From Gentiana macrophylla (Eukaryota; Streptophyta; Magnoliopsida; Gentianales; Gentianaceae), in assembly GCA_026214975.1 (NCBI GenBank), contig CM047809.1, positions 30,601,977 through 30,665,976 of the forward strand: a stretch of 64,000 nucleotides of DNA, given 5' to 3'. Below the pieces are notes generated by a model. It worked only from the letters and a program-made list of their open reading frames with translations. It ran no database searches and was not told the DNA's origin. The position numbers were made by a program, and so were the translations under genes. Positions 24,283-36,110 of this stretch are shown piece by piece (position 1 is the first letter of the stretch; each line of letters begins with the position of its first letter).

Positions 24283-24365
24283 GTTGTCTTCCTCGTTTTT
24301 TGAGTTTCCTTCCTTACCTAGTGTATCAATTTTTGAGGATGACACTTCTCATAAGAAGAGGAGAA
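24283..24365 (+). pseudogene. T1 pol C-terminal fragment (chromovirus type)
   Basis: In frame, the last residues read FPSLPSVSIFEDDTSHKKRR-M and then a stop. The pattern F-E-D-(D/E)...K-K-R-(R/G)-M right at the LTR is typical of Tekay/Del-type chromovirus pol ends, and the stop codon (24368-24370) lies in the first bases of the LTR. Only about 25 codons remain; the rest of pol is missing, not interrupted. Confidence 0.65.
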
Positions 24366-25391
24366 TGTAAAACCTCTCACATCCTTTTAAGGGTATTTTA
24401 GTCTTTTTCGTAAATTGTTTTACCTTTTCCATTTTTTATAAAGTTTTATTCCTCAAATTCTTTAATAACCGACCGAGGGCTTCCTAAAGCCTATATATAT
24501 GCTCGCAGACTGCCCCAGAATGCATAATTTGTGTTCAAGTTGAAGCTTGGACCGGTTCCCCTAGCCGTCACTCGGGGAAGAGCCCCAGTTCATTTCCAGG
24601 ATGCATTCTGGGCAATCCAAGACTGGACGGCATGCTTAACCAAGGGTTTCCGAAAGCGAACATAGCTCATTTGTCCTTTGGCTTTGTTTTCATATCGTCT
24701 TTAATGTAAGGGGTTCTTTTTATCAAAAGGATCCCTTTTTGGTTTCAAGATTATAATTTTATGTGTTTTTATTATTGTTTTAATCTTAGTATTGCATGAA
24801 ATCGAACATATCTATTTGATACATATTTGCCGGGTACTTGTTAGACCAGAAAGGACTTCACAGCTAAAGCCATGGCCGGTTTCCCGTCCCTCCAGCCGAG
24901 AAACCACCCGGACAGAGTCCCAGGGATTGATTCTTGTGTCTAGGTTACAGAAACTGTGTCTGGGGCTAGATTCTGACACGCTTAACCGACCCTTCACTCG
25001 GGAAAGCATCCAGGGTGAATCCCAGACTCAGCTTTTGTGTGTCCTGTGTCCAAAAACCATGTTTGGACTAAAGCCTAGGCCGGTGTCCTGGCCCTTCACC
25101 CCGGAAACCGCATAGACGGATTCTCAGACTTAGTTTCTAGGCAGTCCAGGTCAAGAGCAGGGTGTCCAGGAAGTTGTTTTTGAGTCCTAGCTGGGTTTTA
25201 GGGTTTGTTTTCATAGTAATAGTGGGGATAAGATGGTAGTTCGGTGTTGTTATGGTCTTTTTATGTTCCGATAGGGTAGACATGAACCTATGTGCCTTAT
25301 GTGCTCCAAAGTGCTTATGTGTTTTGCTTCATCATGATTGGCAAGGTCACGGTTATTGGCAATGTACCGAAAGGGTTTCCATGTGTCCCTA

Positions 25392-26811
25392 TGTTAGGAA
25401 CATTTTATTATGTTTTGATGATGGCCATACTAGCTGTTATAGCAAGCCTGAAATAAGTTAGAATTCTCTGTATAAGTCTTTACTTAGAGTCTGACATGTT
25501 GTATAAGTTGAGTCGACAAAGTATTGTACTAGTTGGTAGGACGGCAAAGCAAAAATAGATATTCGGCAAAGGAAAGCCAGCCAAGCACCAAAGAGAGAAG
25601 AAATGAGACACTATGGTCGACTTATAACCAAGGAAGTCTCATGATGACCTTGGATAAGTCTAAGTTATGTTTTAAATGATAAAACTCAAATGTTCAAATA
25701 TGGTGTACACGGGTCTCACCCAAATCAAGGATCGAGTGAAGTTCAATGACTCTCCAAATACTAGGACAAAGAAGGAAGCGATTATCGGGTGAGTAAACCG
25801 ACTTTCGGCAAAGAGAAAACAAAACAGCGAAGAAGAAGTGACGGCTAAGTCAGTAGGCTCACTCGACCGTTCTAGAAACAGCGAAGAGACACCTACAAGG
25901 CCAGAATTGATATACGATAAAGATTCAGAAGATCATGCATTAAATGCTCAAATCATTAAAGGATCAATCAATGACGGATTATCTGCAATACGTTTGAAGA
26001 AAGAATCCGATCACTGAAATTAAGGAGAATACAATTAAGGGGGAATCAATAATAAAATCAAGGATTATTCCCTCATTAATATAGCCAACGGACGGAATTT
26101 CAAAAACGAAGGTATTCAAGGCTATAAATAGAAGGCATTGACAGAAAAAGGATAAAACAATCTAGAAAGAAAAATCTAGCAGAAACTCTGTCAATTTGAA
26201 AAGCATTCTCTCTGAAATTACAAGGATACATCTAGTGATCAACTCAGACCTCAAAGCTACAAAGTCATACTCGTAATCGAGGATTGATCAAGCAAGTGTG
26301 TGAATCACATTCACATCAAATCAAGCAATCGAATCGAGAGGCAATCGAGAAGGAGTTGAATCTGTGATAGCCATTTGTTGAAGGATCTTGATCTTAAGGA
26401 ATGTTAGAGAAGGAAGATCAATCATCAAATCGCTAATAGCGATCAAGGAGTGATATTCTTGTAGATTGTGAAGCTTGGGAAGCCAAGGACAATCATACTA
26501 TTGTATCTGTGAAAACAATAGTGAATTCCTCCAATCATCACAGGAGAAGAGTGGATTAAGGGATTACACCACCCTGAACCACTATAAGCCTTGTGTCAAT
26601 TTAATTTCTGCAATTTACTTTACAGCATTCATTTAATTTGCATACATCATAATTTGCATCTGTGACTATCTAAACCGATTTGAAAACAATATAGTAAGAA
26701 GGGACTTATCCGCTGCCCAAAAGCTTTTAACTAGAAGAAGAAAAGTTTTGAAACTCCACTATAGTCATTCACCCCCTCTCGACTATAGTTTCACCTTCTC
26801 TGGGACCAACA
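25392..26811 (+). mobile_element. C2 5' LTR
   Basis: 1.42 kb; TATA box ctataaatag at 26122-26131. Compared with the 3' LTR, 26240-26460 has lost nearly every CTG and CAG triplet: the partner reads ctg where this copy reads tc or tcg, and cag where it reads cga. Elsewhere the two are nearly identical. This is unlike ordinary C-to-T decay. Confidence 0.92.
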
Positions 26812-26813
26812 AT

Positions 26814-26825
26814 TGGTATCGAGCG
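26814..26825 (+). promoter_or_regulatory. C2 primer binding site (initiator tRNA-Met type)
   Basis: tggtatcgagcg, two bases after the LTR. The usual site has CAGAGC where this copy has CGAGCG, another change at a CAG triplet. Confidence 0.75.
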
Positions 26826-26952
26826 TTGTTCCTAGTATCGAGAACTTTGTTCGGATCTAATTTACGGTAACAAGGAGATCACATATTTTCAAAGTAGTTT
26901 TCAAATCGAGTTTTTCATTCACTTTGTCATTTATATCTTCAATTGCACTTTG

Positions 26953-27960
26953 ATGGATTCCTCAAACTTCTTGTCAAAAATACATGTTTTCAATGTTAAT
27001 AATTTTGATGAATATAAAATAAGAATGTTATCTCATCTTGCAAACAACTCATGAGGAGATCTTTGGATGTAATCAACGACGGCTCCAATCATGATCACTA
27101 CTTGTGGTAGGCACGAGGAAGCGAGCGATCAAGAAAGGAGATAAACAAACCCAAGAAAGATTGGACCAAAGATGACGGAGAAGAGCAAACCTAGACTTTG
27201 TAGCAAAAGATATGATCTTAAAGACTCTGAGACGACAACATGTTCATGAGAATAAAGGATTGCAAAACAAAGAAAGGAGATGTGGGACAAGTGGCACTAA
27301 TCAATGAAGGATCTGGCGGTCAAAGAAAATAAACTATCTCATTGCAAAAGCAAGTTTGAAAATTTCAAGATGAAGGCAGGTGAATCCATTGATCAGATGG
27401 ACAACAGATTCTCAAGCATCATCAGTGAACTGCAACAGCTTGGTCACACATATCCCCAAAAAGAAGTATGCTTGAAAATCTTGAGAGGACTACCTGAAAG
27501 ATGGAAGATCATAACATCAGTAATCAGAGGAACAACAAATCTTGCAAGCACTGACACTCTGACACTGATGTCCCAATTAAAAGCTCATGAATTCGAATTG
27601 AACGGCGAAGATGGTGCTCCGGCAGAGACACACAAAATCACTGCATTAGCTGCACCCCAGCAAAGTAACTTTGCTGAATGCATCAGCAAAGAGACACAAG
27701 AACTAAAAGAACAGGTAGCTTTATTAGTTAAACGTTTTGACAGGTTTAAAAAGAAGCCATTCAAAGGAAATTCATCATCAAACAAAAAGTCAAGCTCAAC
27801 CAGAGACATGAAGAAGAAAGATGATGAATACAGATGCTTCAACTGCAACAAGAAAGGTCACTTCAAGGCTGATTGTCCTGAAGAAAATGACAAAGATGAT
27901 GAAAAGAAGAAATACAAAGCATCTGAAAAGAAAAGGAGCAAGAAGGCACTTAAGGCGTAA
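26953..27960 (+). pseudogene. C2 gag, N-terminal and central part
   Basis: The capsid precursor would package element RNA in cytoplasmic particles. Likely start ATG is 26953 (MDSSNFLSKIHVF...). Codons to about 27050 are open, then 27050-27300 is shifted and stop-containing. From 27304 there are 218 open codons with the Copia gag core (FENFKMKAGESIDQM, then LKILRGLPERW) and, near residue 178 of that stretch, a CCHC zinc knuckle: C-F-N-C, then G-H, then D-C. It ends at 27960 in a Lys-rich tail; in this element class gag should continue, and a coiled-coil segment does follow at 28252 after a damaged interval. Confidence 0.85.
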
Positions 27961-28251
27961 TCCAAAGATGTGATAAGCATGAAGAATCATCGACAATGAC
28001 TCGGATGATAGTGATGAAGAAGACATTCGAAAAATGAAAAAGCATGCCTATGTCTCATGACCAAAGAATTGGATGAAGATAAAAGTGACAAATTTCGGAC
28101 AATCGAGGAAACAAGCCTATGTTTAATGGCTAAAGAGTCGAGATGAAACGAGGTAACATCTAGTTCCTGTTCTTCATCTAATGCATCCACATCTAACACT
28201 GCACAATCCTCTAGTCTTCCATTAGATACAGCAGACCTAGTCCAAAATCTC

Positions 28252-28707
28252 ATGACTAAATTTGATGAAATTGAAAAGAATCATGAAATTCTGGAAAAGG
28301 AATGCAAGGATCTAAGGAAAGAGAATAAGAGGTTAAAGAAAGAACTGGATAAAGCAAAAGCTGAATTAACTAGTAAGGAGACCTACTTAAATGATCAACA
28401 AAAAGCAGATGATCGTACATATGTTATTAACAGATCAGTTAAGGAAATCTCCTCACCAGTGAAGGTATCCACTGCACCACTAAAGGCACCAGCTTACAAA
28501 CCCCCAAAAAGGTTTGGATCCGGATCTGGTCTTGGCTACATGATAAATCGGGATGAACGTAGGAATAATGGTCAACACAATTCTAAATTGAGGACCACTA
28601 GTGGACCAAAATTTAGAAAGAGACAGACCATGTCTCCAACAGATCATCATGTTCCGGTGAAGTCAAAACCCAGTGTAGTGAAACAGCAAACTAAATCCTC
28701 ATTCTAG
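28252..28707 (+). pseudogene. C2 gag C-terminal coiled-coil extension
   Basis: 151 open codons starting in a heptad-like coiled coil (FDEIEKNHEILEKECKDL..., LxxExxxLKxEL spacing over about 50 residues), then a basic, proline-containing stretch with KRFGSGSGLGY near residue 88. Coiled coils after the zinc knuckle are usual in Sirevirus Gag, where they mediate self-interaction. Joined to the first gag part in the ancestor by inference; the interval 27961-28251 is shifted and lacks clean coding. Confidence 0.75.
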
Positions 28708-29039
28708 TCAATCAAGAACAAAAACCATCTGAAAGGAAAAGGAAGACTTTACCCTTCGAGAGGATGATTGGAATGTTGCTCTGCAAAATACAAGAAGAAA
28801 CCATTCCACAAAATGCATCATGTGTTTAAGAAAACCAATCTGCTCTTCTAGACACATGAAGCAAGAAAGGTTTCCTCTGCATTTTGGAAAGTAAAGAAGG
28901 ATGCAAATGCACCAAAAGGTGGAGAAAAGTATCGAGAATACCTTCAAGAAAATACTAGAAGCTATTCTGCCATGCCTTATACATATGAAGTTGATGACTT
29001 CAATTATCCAAAAGAAGACCTTTTGGATACACCGCTTGG

Positions 29040-32000
29040 TATGGGAGGCATGATCGCTAACAGGTATGGACCCAAGCAAGGTTGGGTACTTAAACTTAAT
29101 TAATCTATTTTGTAGGATGTCCGGTACATGAGGCGGTGGATGTTCCGAGACACATGACAGAAACAAGAGATGGATCAACGACTTCAAAGCTTTTGATGGA
29201 CCCAAAGTCGCATTTGGAGGTAAAGTAAACCCTGGCAAAATTAAGGGGGAAGGCACAATAATCAAGAACAATCTAAAGATTCAGAATGTGGCATATGTCA
29301 AGGGACTTAACTTCAATCTGATGAGCATCAATCAATTTTGTGACAAAGGCTACAATGTGCACTTCAACAAAGAAGGATGCAAAGTGATTCACAGTCAAAC
29401 CAACACAATAGTTCTTGCAGGAAGAAGACAAGACAACATGTATGTGGTGGATTGGAGAACATCTAAGGCAGAAACATGTATACTTGTCAAGAATAAACAA
29501 TCAACAAGCTGGATTTGGCACAAAAGATTAAATCACCTGAATTTCAAGACCATCAACAAACTATCAAGGAGTAAGTTAGTTGAAGGCCTGCCAGAGATCA
29601 CATTCAAAAGGAAAGTTTATGTGATGCTTGTCGAAAAGGAAAACAAATAAAAAGCTCATTCAAGTCAAAGCCTCATCAATCTACAACAAGAGTTTTACAT
29701 CCGCTACACATGGACTGCTTTGGACCGAAATCACCAGAGAGTGTGAGTGGTAAGAAATACACTCTTGTAGTGGTGGATGACTTCTCAAAGTACACTGGAC
29801 CATCTTCATGAATAAGAAGAAAGAAACACTCAAGAAGTCGCCAGATTTGTTGAAGACTCGAGAATGAGAAAGAACTAAAGATTATCAAGATCGATCGATA
29901 GAGGCACCGAATTTCTAAATGAAATTATCGGAACCTATTGTGAAGAAAATGGAGTATTACATCAACTATCTCATCGTGAACTCCACAACAAAATGGTGTA
30001 GCGAAAGAAGAAACAGAACCATCAAGGAAGCAATCAGACAATGATAAGCGAAGCATGTTTACCAAAGAGATTTTGGGCTGAAGCAGCAAACACAGCATGC
30101 CATACACAAAACAGATCAATCATCAACAGACACCATGGAAAAACTCCATATGAAATATGGAATGGTAGAAAACCCAATATCTCATATTTTCATATGTTTG
30201 GATCAAAATGTTTTGTCTTAAACAGGAATCAACTGCATACCTTTGATGAGAAGGCTGATGAAGCAATCTTCATGGGATACTCAGACACCAGCAAAGCATT
30301 CAGAGTACTAAATAAAAGAACCTTGGTGATTGAAGAATCAATACATGTGGTTTTTGATAAACCAAACACAAATGGTGAAGAGGTTCAAGATCAAGAAGAG
30401 AAAGCACCACAAAGAGAAATCTATACAAATGCAACCATACCAACTACTATCCTGAATCATCATTCTGAAGATCAAGAGGAGCCACATACCAATACACCAG
30501 ATGAAGCTCCTCAAGTTGAAGTTCATGCTCAGCATGATGGTATGGAAGCACCAAGTGAAGATCAACTTCAACCAGATCTAAATTGGCTAAGAGACCATCC
30601 TGAAGAACAAGTCATTGGAGACATTCACACAGAGTCGAACCGTAAGACAACCTGGAGCACATGCTAACTGCTTTCTATCACAAGTGGAACCTAAGACCAT
30701 AGATGATGCAATCCAAGATGTAGATTGGATCACAAATGCATGCAAGAAGAACTAAATGAATTTGAAAGAAATGAAGTCTGGGAACTTGTTGACAGACCTG
30801 AAATGGCCAACATCATTGGTGCAAAATGGGTATTCAGGAACAAGATGGATGAGCAAGGAACTGTTGTCAAAAACAAAGCAAGGCTAGTTGCAAAAGGCTA
30901 TTCCCAAGTCAAGGAATAGATTATGATGAAACTTTTGCTCCAAAGAGCAAGATTGGAAGCAATCAGACTTTTTCTAGCATTTGCTGCACACAAGGACTTC
31001 AAAGTCTATCAAATGGATGTAAAGAGTGCATTCCTAAATGGACTCTTGGAAGAAGAAGTTTATGTAGAACAACCTCCTGGATTTCAAATTAAAGGAAAAG
31101 AAGACAAAGTATACAAACTCAAGAAGGCCTCTATGGACTCAAACAGGCACCTGTGAGCCTGGTATGAAACACTTGTCACGATTTACGATCAAGAATGGAT
31201 TCAACAAAGGAACTATTGACAAGACTCTTTTTAAACTTGGAGGAAGGAGCAAGCACATTGCTAGTGCAAATCTATGTTGATGATATAATCTTTGGATCGA
31301 GAGGATGAAAAGGCGTGTGAGAAATTTGCAAACTGATGAAGAGCAAATTTCGATGAGCATGATGGGAGAATTAAACTACTTCCTTGGCCTTCAAGTAAAG
31401 CAAATGAAGGATGGCATTTTCATTAGTCAAGCAAAGTATACAAGAGATTTGATACACAAGTATGGGATGGATACAAGTGGCACAAAGAGACACACACAAT
31501 GTGTGCCAGAGTCATACTTGGAAACGATGAAGGAGGAAAAGATGTTGATCAAAAATTGTATAGAGGAATTATTGGATCATTATTATACTTAACTGCAAGC
31601 AGACCTGACATAGCATTTGCAGTAGGAGTATGTGCAAGATTTCAAGCTCAACCAAAAGAATCACATCTTCTAGCAGCTAAAAGGATAATCAAATACTTGA
31701 GAAACACTTTAAATGTTGGTATTTGGTATCCAAAAGATGGAGGATTTATATTGATATCATATTCGGACTCGACTATCTTTGGATGCAAAATAGATAGAAA
31801 AAGCACCTCTGGAACTTGCCAAATGCTAGGAACCGGACTAGTCTCTTGGTTCAAGAAAAAGCAAAACTCCATATCTACATCAACAAATTGACGAGAATAT
31901 ATAGCAGCGGTAGTCACAGGCACAAGTACGATGGATAAGACAACGACTAAGGGACTATGGAGTGGAAGAGAGAACAATTCCAATCATGTGTGATAACACA

Positions 32001-32167
32001 AGTGCAATATCTATCACTGAAAATCCAGTATTGCATTCAAGAACAAAGCACATTGATGTAAGACATCATTTTATCAGAGACCATGTTGAAAAGGAGATGT
32101 CATCCTAAAATACATACCCACCAAGATCAACTGGTGACATCTTCACTAAACCACTCGGCTTATAAAA
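29040..32167 (+). pseudogene. C2 pol: protease, integrase, RT, RNase H (broken)
   Basis: Copia order. Protease remnant 29140-29290 with a damaged active-site region (RHMT survives). GAG-pre-integrase about 29480-29640 (IWHKRLNHLNF). Integrase: catalytic-core start near 29700 (MDCFGP), D-R-G-T-E-F near 29895, C-terminal part as 208 open codons 30041-30667 (AEAANTACHTQNR, TPYEIWNG). RT 30725-31490: [34 protein letters not shown] and the catalytic YVDDIIFGS at 31274-31300. RNase H 31540-32165: YLTASRPDIAFAVG, IDRKSTSGTCQ, then SRTKHIDVRHHFIRDH. At least eight frame breaks, many within or next to CAG/CTG-rich codons. Confidence 0.9.
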
Positions 32168-32843
32168 GATTTAGTATGTTGAGAATCGAGTTAGGGATGA
32201 TTGAAATTGACTAAGCATCAAAGAGCGGCTAACTGGAGTAATCGGCTAAGTGACTTCATTAACTGGTACGACCTTTGCCGTTACAGGAGATGCAGCAAGT
32301 AAGGCACCGGCATCCAAATGAAGGTAACATAACCGATTGTTAGGAGCAAAGTGAAATGGAGCGCTAAAGTAAAGAACCTATAGAACGGCTAAGAGGCCAA
32401 AGAAGGCACTTCACCGAAATAAAGACTTGGATAAATTAAGAGTGTGAACAAAATCAATTACGATTACACGTGGAGAATAAGGAAATTATGGAGGATTATT
32501 CTATGAAAGATTACACACGTGGCGATCAAATTATGATCATGGAGGTAATTATATTATTATTTTTGAATTATAAACTCCTCGATACCCGGGCTCTATCATT
32601 ACTTGCCTCAAACCACACCCCCACTCCACTCGAATATCGCGATTTTTATACGCAGAATCATGCCATTATGTCACTAAATCCTTCCATATTCAAACCACGT
32701 TCACACTACCCAAAATCGCACTATATAAACAAGACTTAGAGATTTTCAGAGATCTTTACGCTCTCTTGCAAATTACAAACCCTACTCTTGTTTATCTCTA
32801 TTGCAAACTCAAGTTCATTTTTAAACCCCTCTCCTTCTCAAAA
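32168..32843 (+). promoter_or_regulatory. C2 spacer with a promoter-like segment before the third ORF
   Basis: Non-coding between the RNase H end and the post-pol ORF. The last 120 bp look like a plant promoter and 5' UTR: actatataaac (32720-32730), then about 110 bp of A/C/T-rich leader with few Gs, then tcaaaaATGGCA, a good plant start context at 32844. This could produce a separate mRNA for the third ORF. Splicing from the genomic RNA is the alternative. Neither is shown. Confidence 0.5.
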
Positions 32844-34979
32844 ATGGCATCATCTTCCTCAATCACCCAAGCTGGGTACGAAAAATCGATTGCCACTGGT
32901 TCATTCTTCCAAGCAGAACACTACCTGAAACTGTGTGGAAATGATGAGCATGCCAAACGGTTGGCAGCAGGTTGCGAAAAACTAAAATTATCCACCTTCC
33001 TCAATCCTCCAATAACTGAGGTGTGCTATGAAAGTCTGATTTCCTTCTGGAAATCTGCACAATACGTGCCTGGGCTCCCTACTGAAGAAGGTGACAAGTT
33101 CGAAGAAGACAAGATTGTAGCATCTGTAAATGGCAAAGACGTTGTGATTACAACGAAAGGTAATTCAAAACATCTCAAACTTTCAAATAAGGGTCAAGCA
33201 AAAGTGACATTGGTACCACAGGACTTGGGCGAGTGCAGGCAATCATTGCCAAACGGCAAACCAGGATCCACAAAAGTCAACTCTCTCGAGATCTGAGTTG
33301 AAGCAGACCTTTTAATGAGTTCGATTACCTCTAATTGGCAAAACCATTGAAGGAAAGTTGGGAGCAAATCATGCCATGACAGAAATTAGGATGCGGCTAA
33401 TGGGAATCATCTATAACAAGCTACAATTTAATTGGTCAAAATACTTCTTTTTGAGAATCAAAGAACAAATCCAAGGTGAAGTAAAAACAGGTGAAAAAGC
33501 GATAAAAGAGGGAAAGACAATGAAAGGACAATTCTGGGTGAAAAATTCATACGGGATACAGTTGCACTATCTGTTGCAATGTCTCAAAGTCCCCACTGTA
33601 CAACTCCACAGAGTGCATGAATCCAAAGTCATGTTTACTTATGTCAAACCATAAAAGAAGGCAGGAGAAGGAAAAAAAGGAAGAAATCCTCACACAACAC
33701 CTCAGGACAAAGAAAGAAACAAAAGGTCCGGCGAAGTCTGGAAAAGACAGATTTGGGAAATTGATTGATGAAGAAGAAGAAGAGGCGGATTCTGATGAGG
33801 AAGCACAACAAGAAGAAGCAAATGCCAGTGAGGATGAACAGCATCCAAATGAAGAAAACATCAAGACGATCGTGGACTCTCCGTAAGAAGTCAGTACATT
33901 TGTCTGGCAAACGATATAGATGATCGAATTGCGGAATATCTTGAATGGAAGGAAGGGGATTCCAGACAACAACTTCAAGACACAGACCGCATGCTTACTG
34001 AAGAAGCATGGTTATTTGATTTTCTGGGAATCACAACTCTTGTAGGAGTACTTGATGAATCCCCACTATGGGAATTGGTTGATGCAGCCAAGGCAAAGAT
34101 GCCCCAAACCTCTGGGAGACAAAGTGACGGTTCAGATGATGGTGGAGATGACCATCAGGATGATGGTGATGATCATGATAATAATGATGATAATGATCAT
34201 CATGATGATGATCTTGGTCAAGACAAAGAAGAGGACTCTCCTGTACCAGATGCAATTGATGATACTACTCTCCTTCGTACATTTTTGAAACCACAAGCCT
34301 CCGGCAAGTCTACAACTCCAGCAAAGACAATTACTCAACATTTGCCTGTCAACGTTCCATTCAACAAAGACAAACGTTGTGGACACGCGCTCACCGCCGC
34401 CACTCCAGTCAAGACAACCCCGGCATAGAGATAGGGGAATAAAGACTCAAGCCACACCAAAGATATACATCTACCCAAATTCTTGAAGATCAAGATGTAA
34501 ATGCAGATGTCACTCAACATCAAGACAAGGGGACAAGACACGGATCCGAAGCAAATTGAAACAAGGAATGACTCTCTCAAATTGAACACCGCATTACAAA
34601 TGAAACTTTTGAGAAAGCGGCAGACTTGCTGGCTGAAGAATTGGAACAGCAAGCAATGTATCTCAGATCCATGACTTCAGCTTTTAATGACAAAAGCTCC
34701 TCCATTGAAAACAAGTTTCAGGCCATTGCAGAATACATTGATGCACAAAATATTGTTGTTCAACAACAAGGAAATCTGATGAAGCAACTCAACATCAATA
34801 TCACTAACAGTCTTGCAGGCCTCAGGCAACACATTTCCCAAGAAAACGAATCACTGGCAGTAGCTTTTGGCACTAGACTTAGGAGTGTCAATGAGAAATT
34901 GAATGATCATAACAAAAGATTCACATCTATTGAATCAAAACTTGATTCTCTGATTGGAACGCAGAGAGGCCACCAATAG
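32844..34979 (+). pseudogene. C2 post-pol ORF ('env-like'), N-terminal domain to coiled coil
   Basis: Starts MASSSSITQAGYEKSIATG. The first 151 codons (to 33296) include FLNPPITEVCYESLISFWKS, followed about 20 residues later by IVASVNGKDVVIT. After a break at 33296, 33355-33654 gives an alpha-rich stretch (MGIIYNKLQFNWSKYFF), then a very acidic Asp/Glu/His linker (33750-34260), then a coiled coil (34600-34979). The FW-x-x-A / V-x-GK / I-T pattern is shared with uncharacterised TE-linked proteins common in eudicots, usually called env-like or plant transposon proteins. No signal peptide or membrane segment is visible, so an envelope role is unsupported. The frame changes at about 33297, 33655, 33887 and 34430. 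Confidence 0.65.
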
Positions 34980-35010
34980 CATCCTACTCCAGCAAAGGGA
35001 TGATGCTGCC

Positions 35011-35025
35011 AAAAAGGGGGGAAAA
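35011..35025 (+). promoter_or_regulatory. C2 internal purine tract resembling the LTR-proximal one
   Basis: aaaaaggggggaaaa preceded by gatgatgctgcc. The tract at the 3' LTR is aaaaagggaaat preceded by gcatcatc, about 1.1 kb downstream. Sireviruses are known for extra polypurine tracts. Confidence 0.5.
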
Positions 35026-35044
35026 CCTGGATAAGCCTGAAGGA

Positions 35045-35947
35045 TCAACAATCAGACCTCCAAATTTCACTGAGGAACAACTGAGAGCAAGAGACAGAGA
35101 AATAAGAATCAGAAATGAAGCAGAAGAACAGCAAAGAAGGGTCAGAGAAGAAAGGAAAAGGCCCTAAAGGAACCCCCGCATTGGATTTCCTCACCCTATG
35201 CAAAGAAGAGATGATGATAGAGACAGTCCGGCAGACAAAGAAAGGCCTGGATCTAGTCGAAGAAAGAGGATCTGTCGACCAACACAGACTCAAGATTGCA
35301 GAGGAAACACCAGCAGAGGTAGCAGCAGCTCCAAATATACTGGTGAGCACAGAACTTACACTGGTCACCAAAGCAAAGCAGAATATGATGCAGATGTACT
35401 GGACCATGTAAGAGAATTTTTCAGAGTACAGGAAGGACTTTATCCTCACTCCTCACAAGATGAAGCTTGGGCTGATTGGCTAAGCTATCAGGATGAAAGG
35501 ATGAGAACCGATATGGCCAAACTTTACAATGAAGTCAAAAGAGAATTTGCACTTCTCAAACAAGCCAACAATAAACCAAGCTCAGCCATACCACTATCTG
35601 CAAAAGGACCAGAAGACTTGCCAGCTGAAAAGCAAGAGGAATTCAAATATATGGCAAAATTCTTCAACCCTATGGGGAGAATGGAAAAACAGGAGCAGTG
35701 GAGTCTCTACAAAAGCCTCAAGTTTGCAGATTCACATATTGCTGAGGCTAGGGAAAGACTTGAAAAATATTTTGGAGAACCTAAGGCAAATGAGACCATG
35801 CCTGATTTCAATGTGACTTTTTGCCAAAGAGTTTTTCAGGGTATCTCGAATACACACACTTTGGCCTACTCGAAGTGGAAGTTTCGAAAATTGACTGAAA
35901 GACATGGAAGAGGTTCAAACTACGAAATTCAAGAGGTACAAGGCTGA
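35045..35947 (+). pseudogene. C2 post-pol ORF, C-terminal charged segment
   Basis: One frame is open apart from a stop at 35164-35166; the longest part is 249 codons (35198-35947). It begins with a Glu/Arg helix (EEQLRARDREIRIRNEAEE), then an Arg/Ser/Asp-rich stretch with RRKR at about residue 21 of the 249, then a predicted helical region (DVLDHVREFFRVQE, EFKYMAKFFNPMGRMEKQE). It follows the coiled-coil part at 34979 after a frame change and one stop, so it may be the same protein's C-terminus or a separate one. The RRKR cluster could act in nuclear import or nucleic-acid binding; inference only. Confidence 0.6.
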
Positions 35948-36095
35948 ATTAAGCAAAATGTAGTTTGTAACACTTGAATAAAGTCTTAGAAATTATTACC
36001 CTTCGATGGATGAATAAAATTGTTGAACTTTTTATCTGTTGTGTATTATGAAAATCTTGATTACTTATGTTCAGGGCTTATGAGGTTTTGGCATC

Positions 36096-36110
36096 ATCAA
36101 AAAGGGAAAT
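36096..36110 (+). promoter_or_regulatory. C2 polypurine tract
   Basis: tcaaaaagggaaat directly before the LTR start TGTTAGG at 36111. Confidence 0.85.

Noticed and set aside
34031..34386. His- and Ile-rich open frames on the minus strand
   Set aside because: Shadows of the Asp-rich linker of the C2 post-pol ORF.
32844..35947. Calling the C2 third ORF a true envelope glycoprotein
   Set aside because: No signal peptide, membrane segment, cysteine pattern or cleavage site is visible; only the genomic position is envelope-like.
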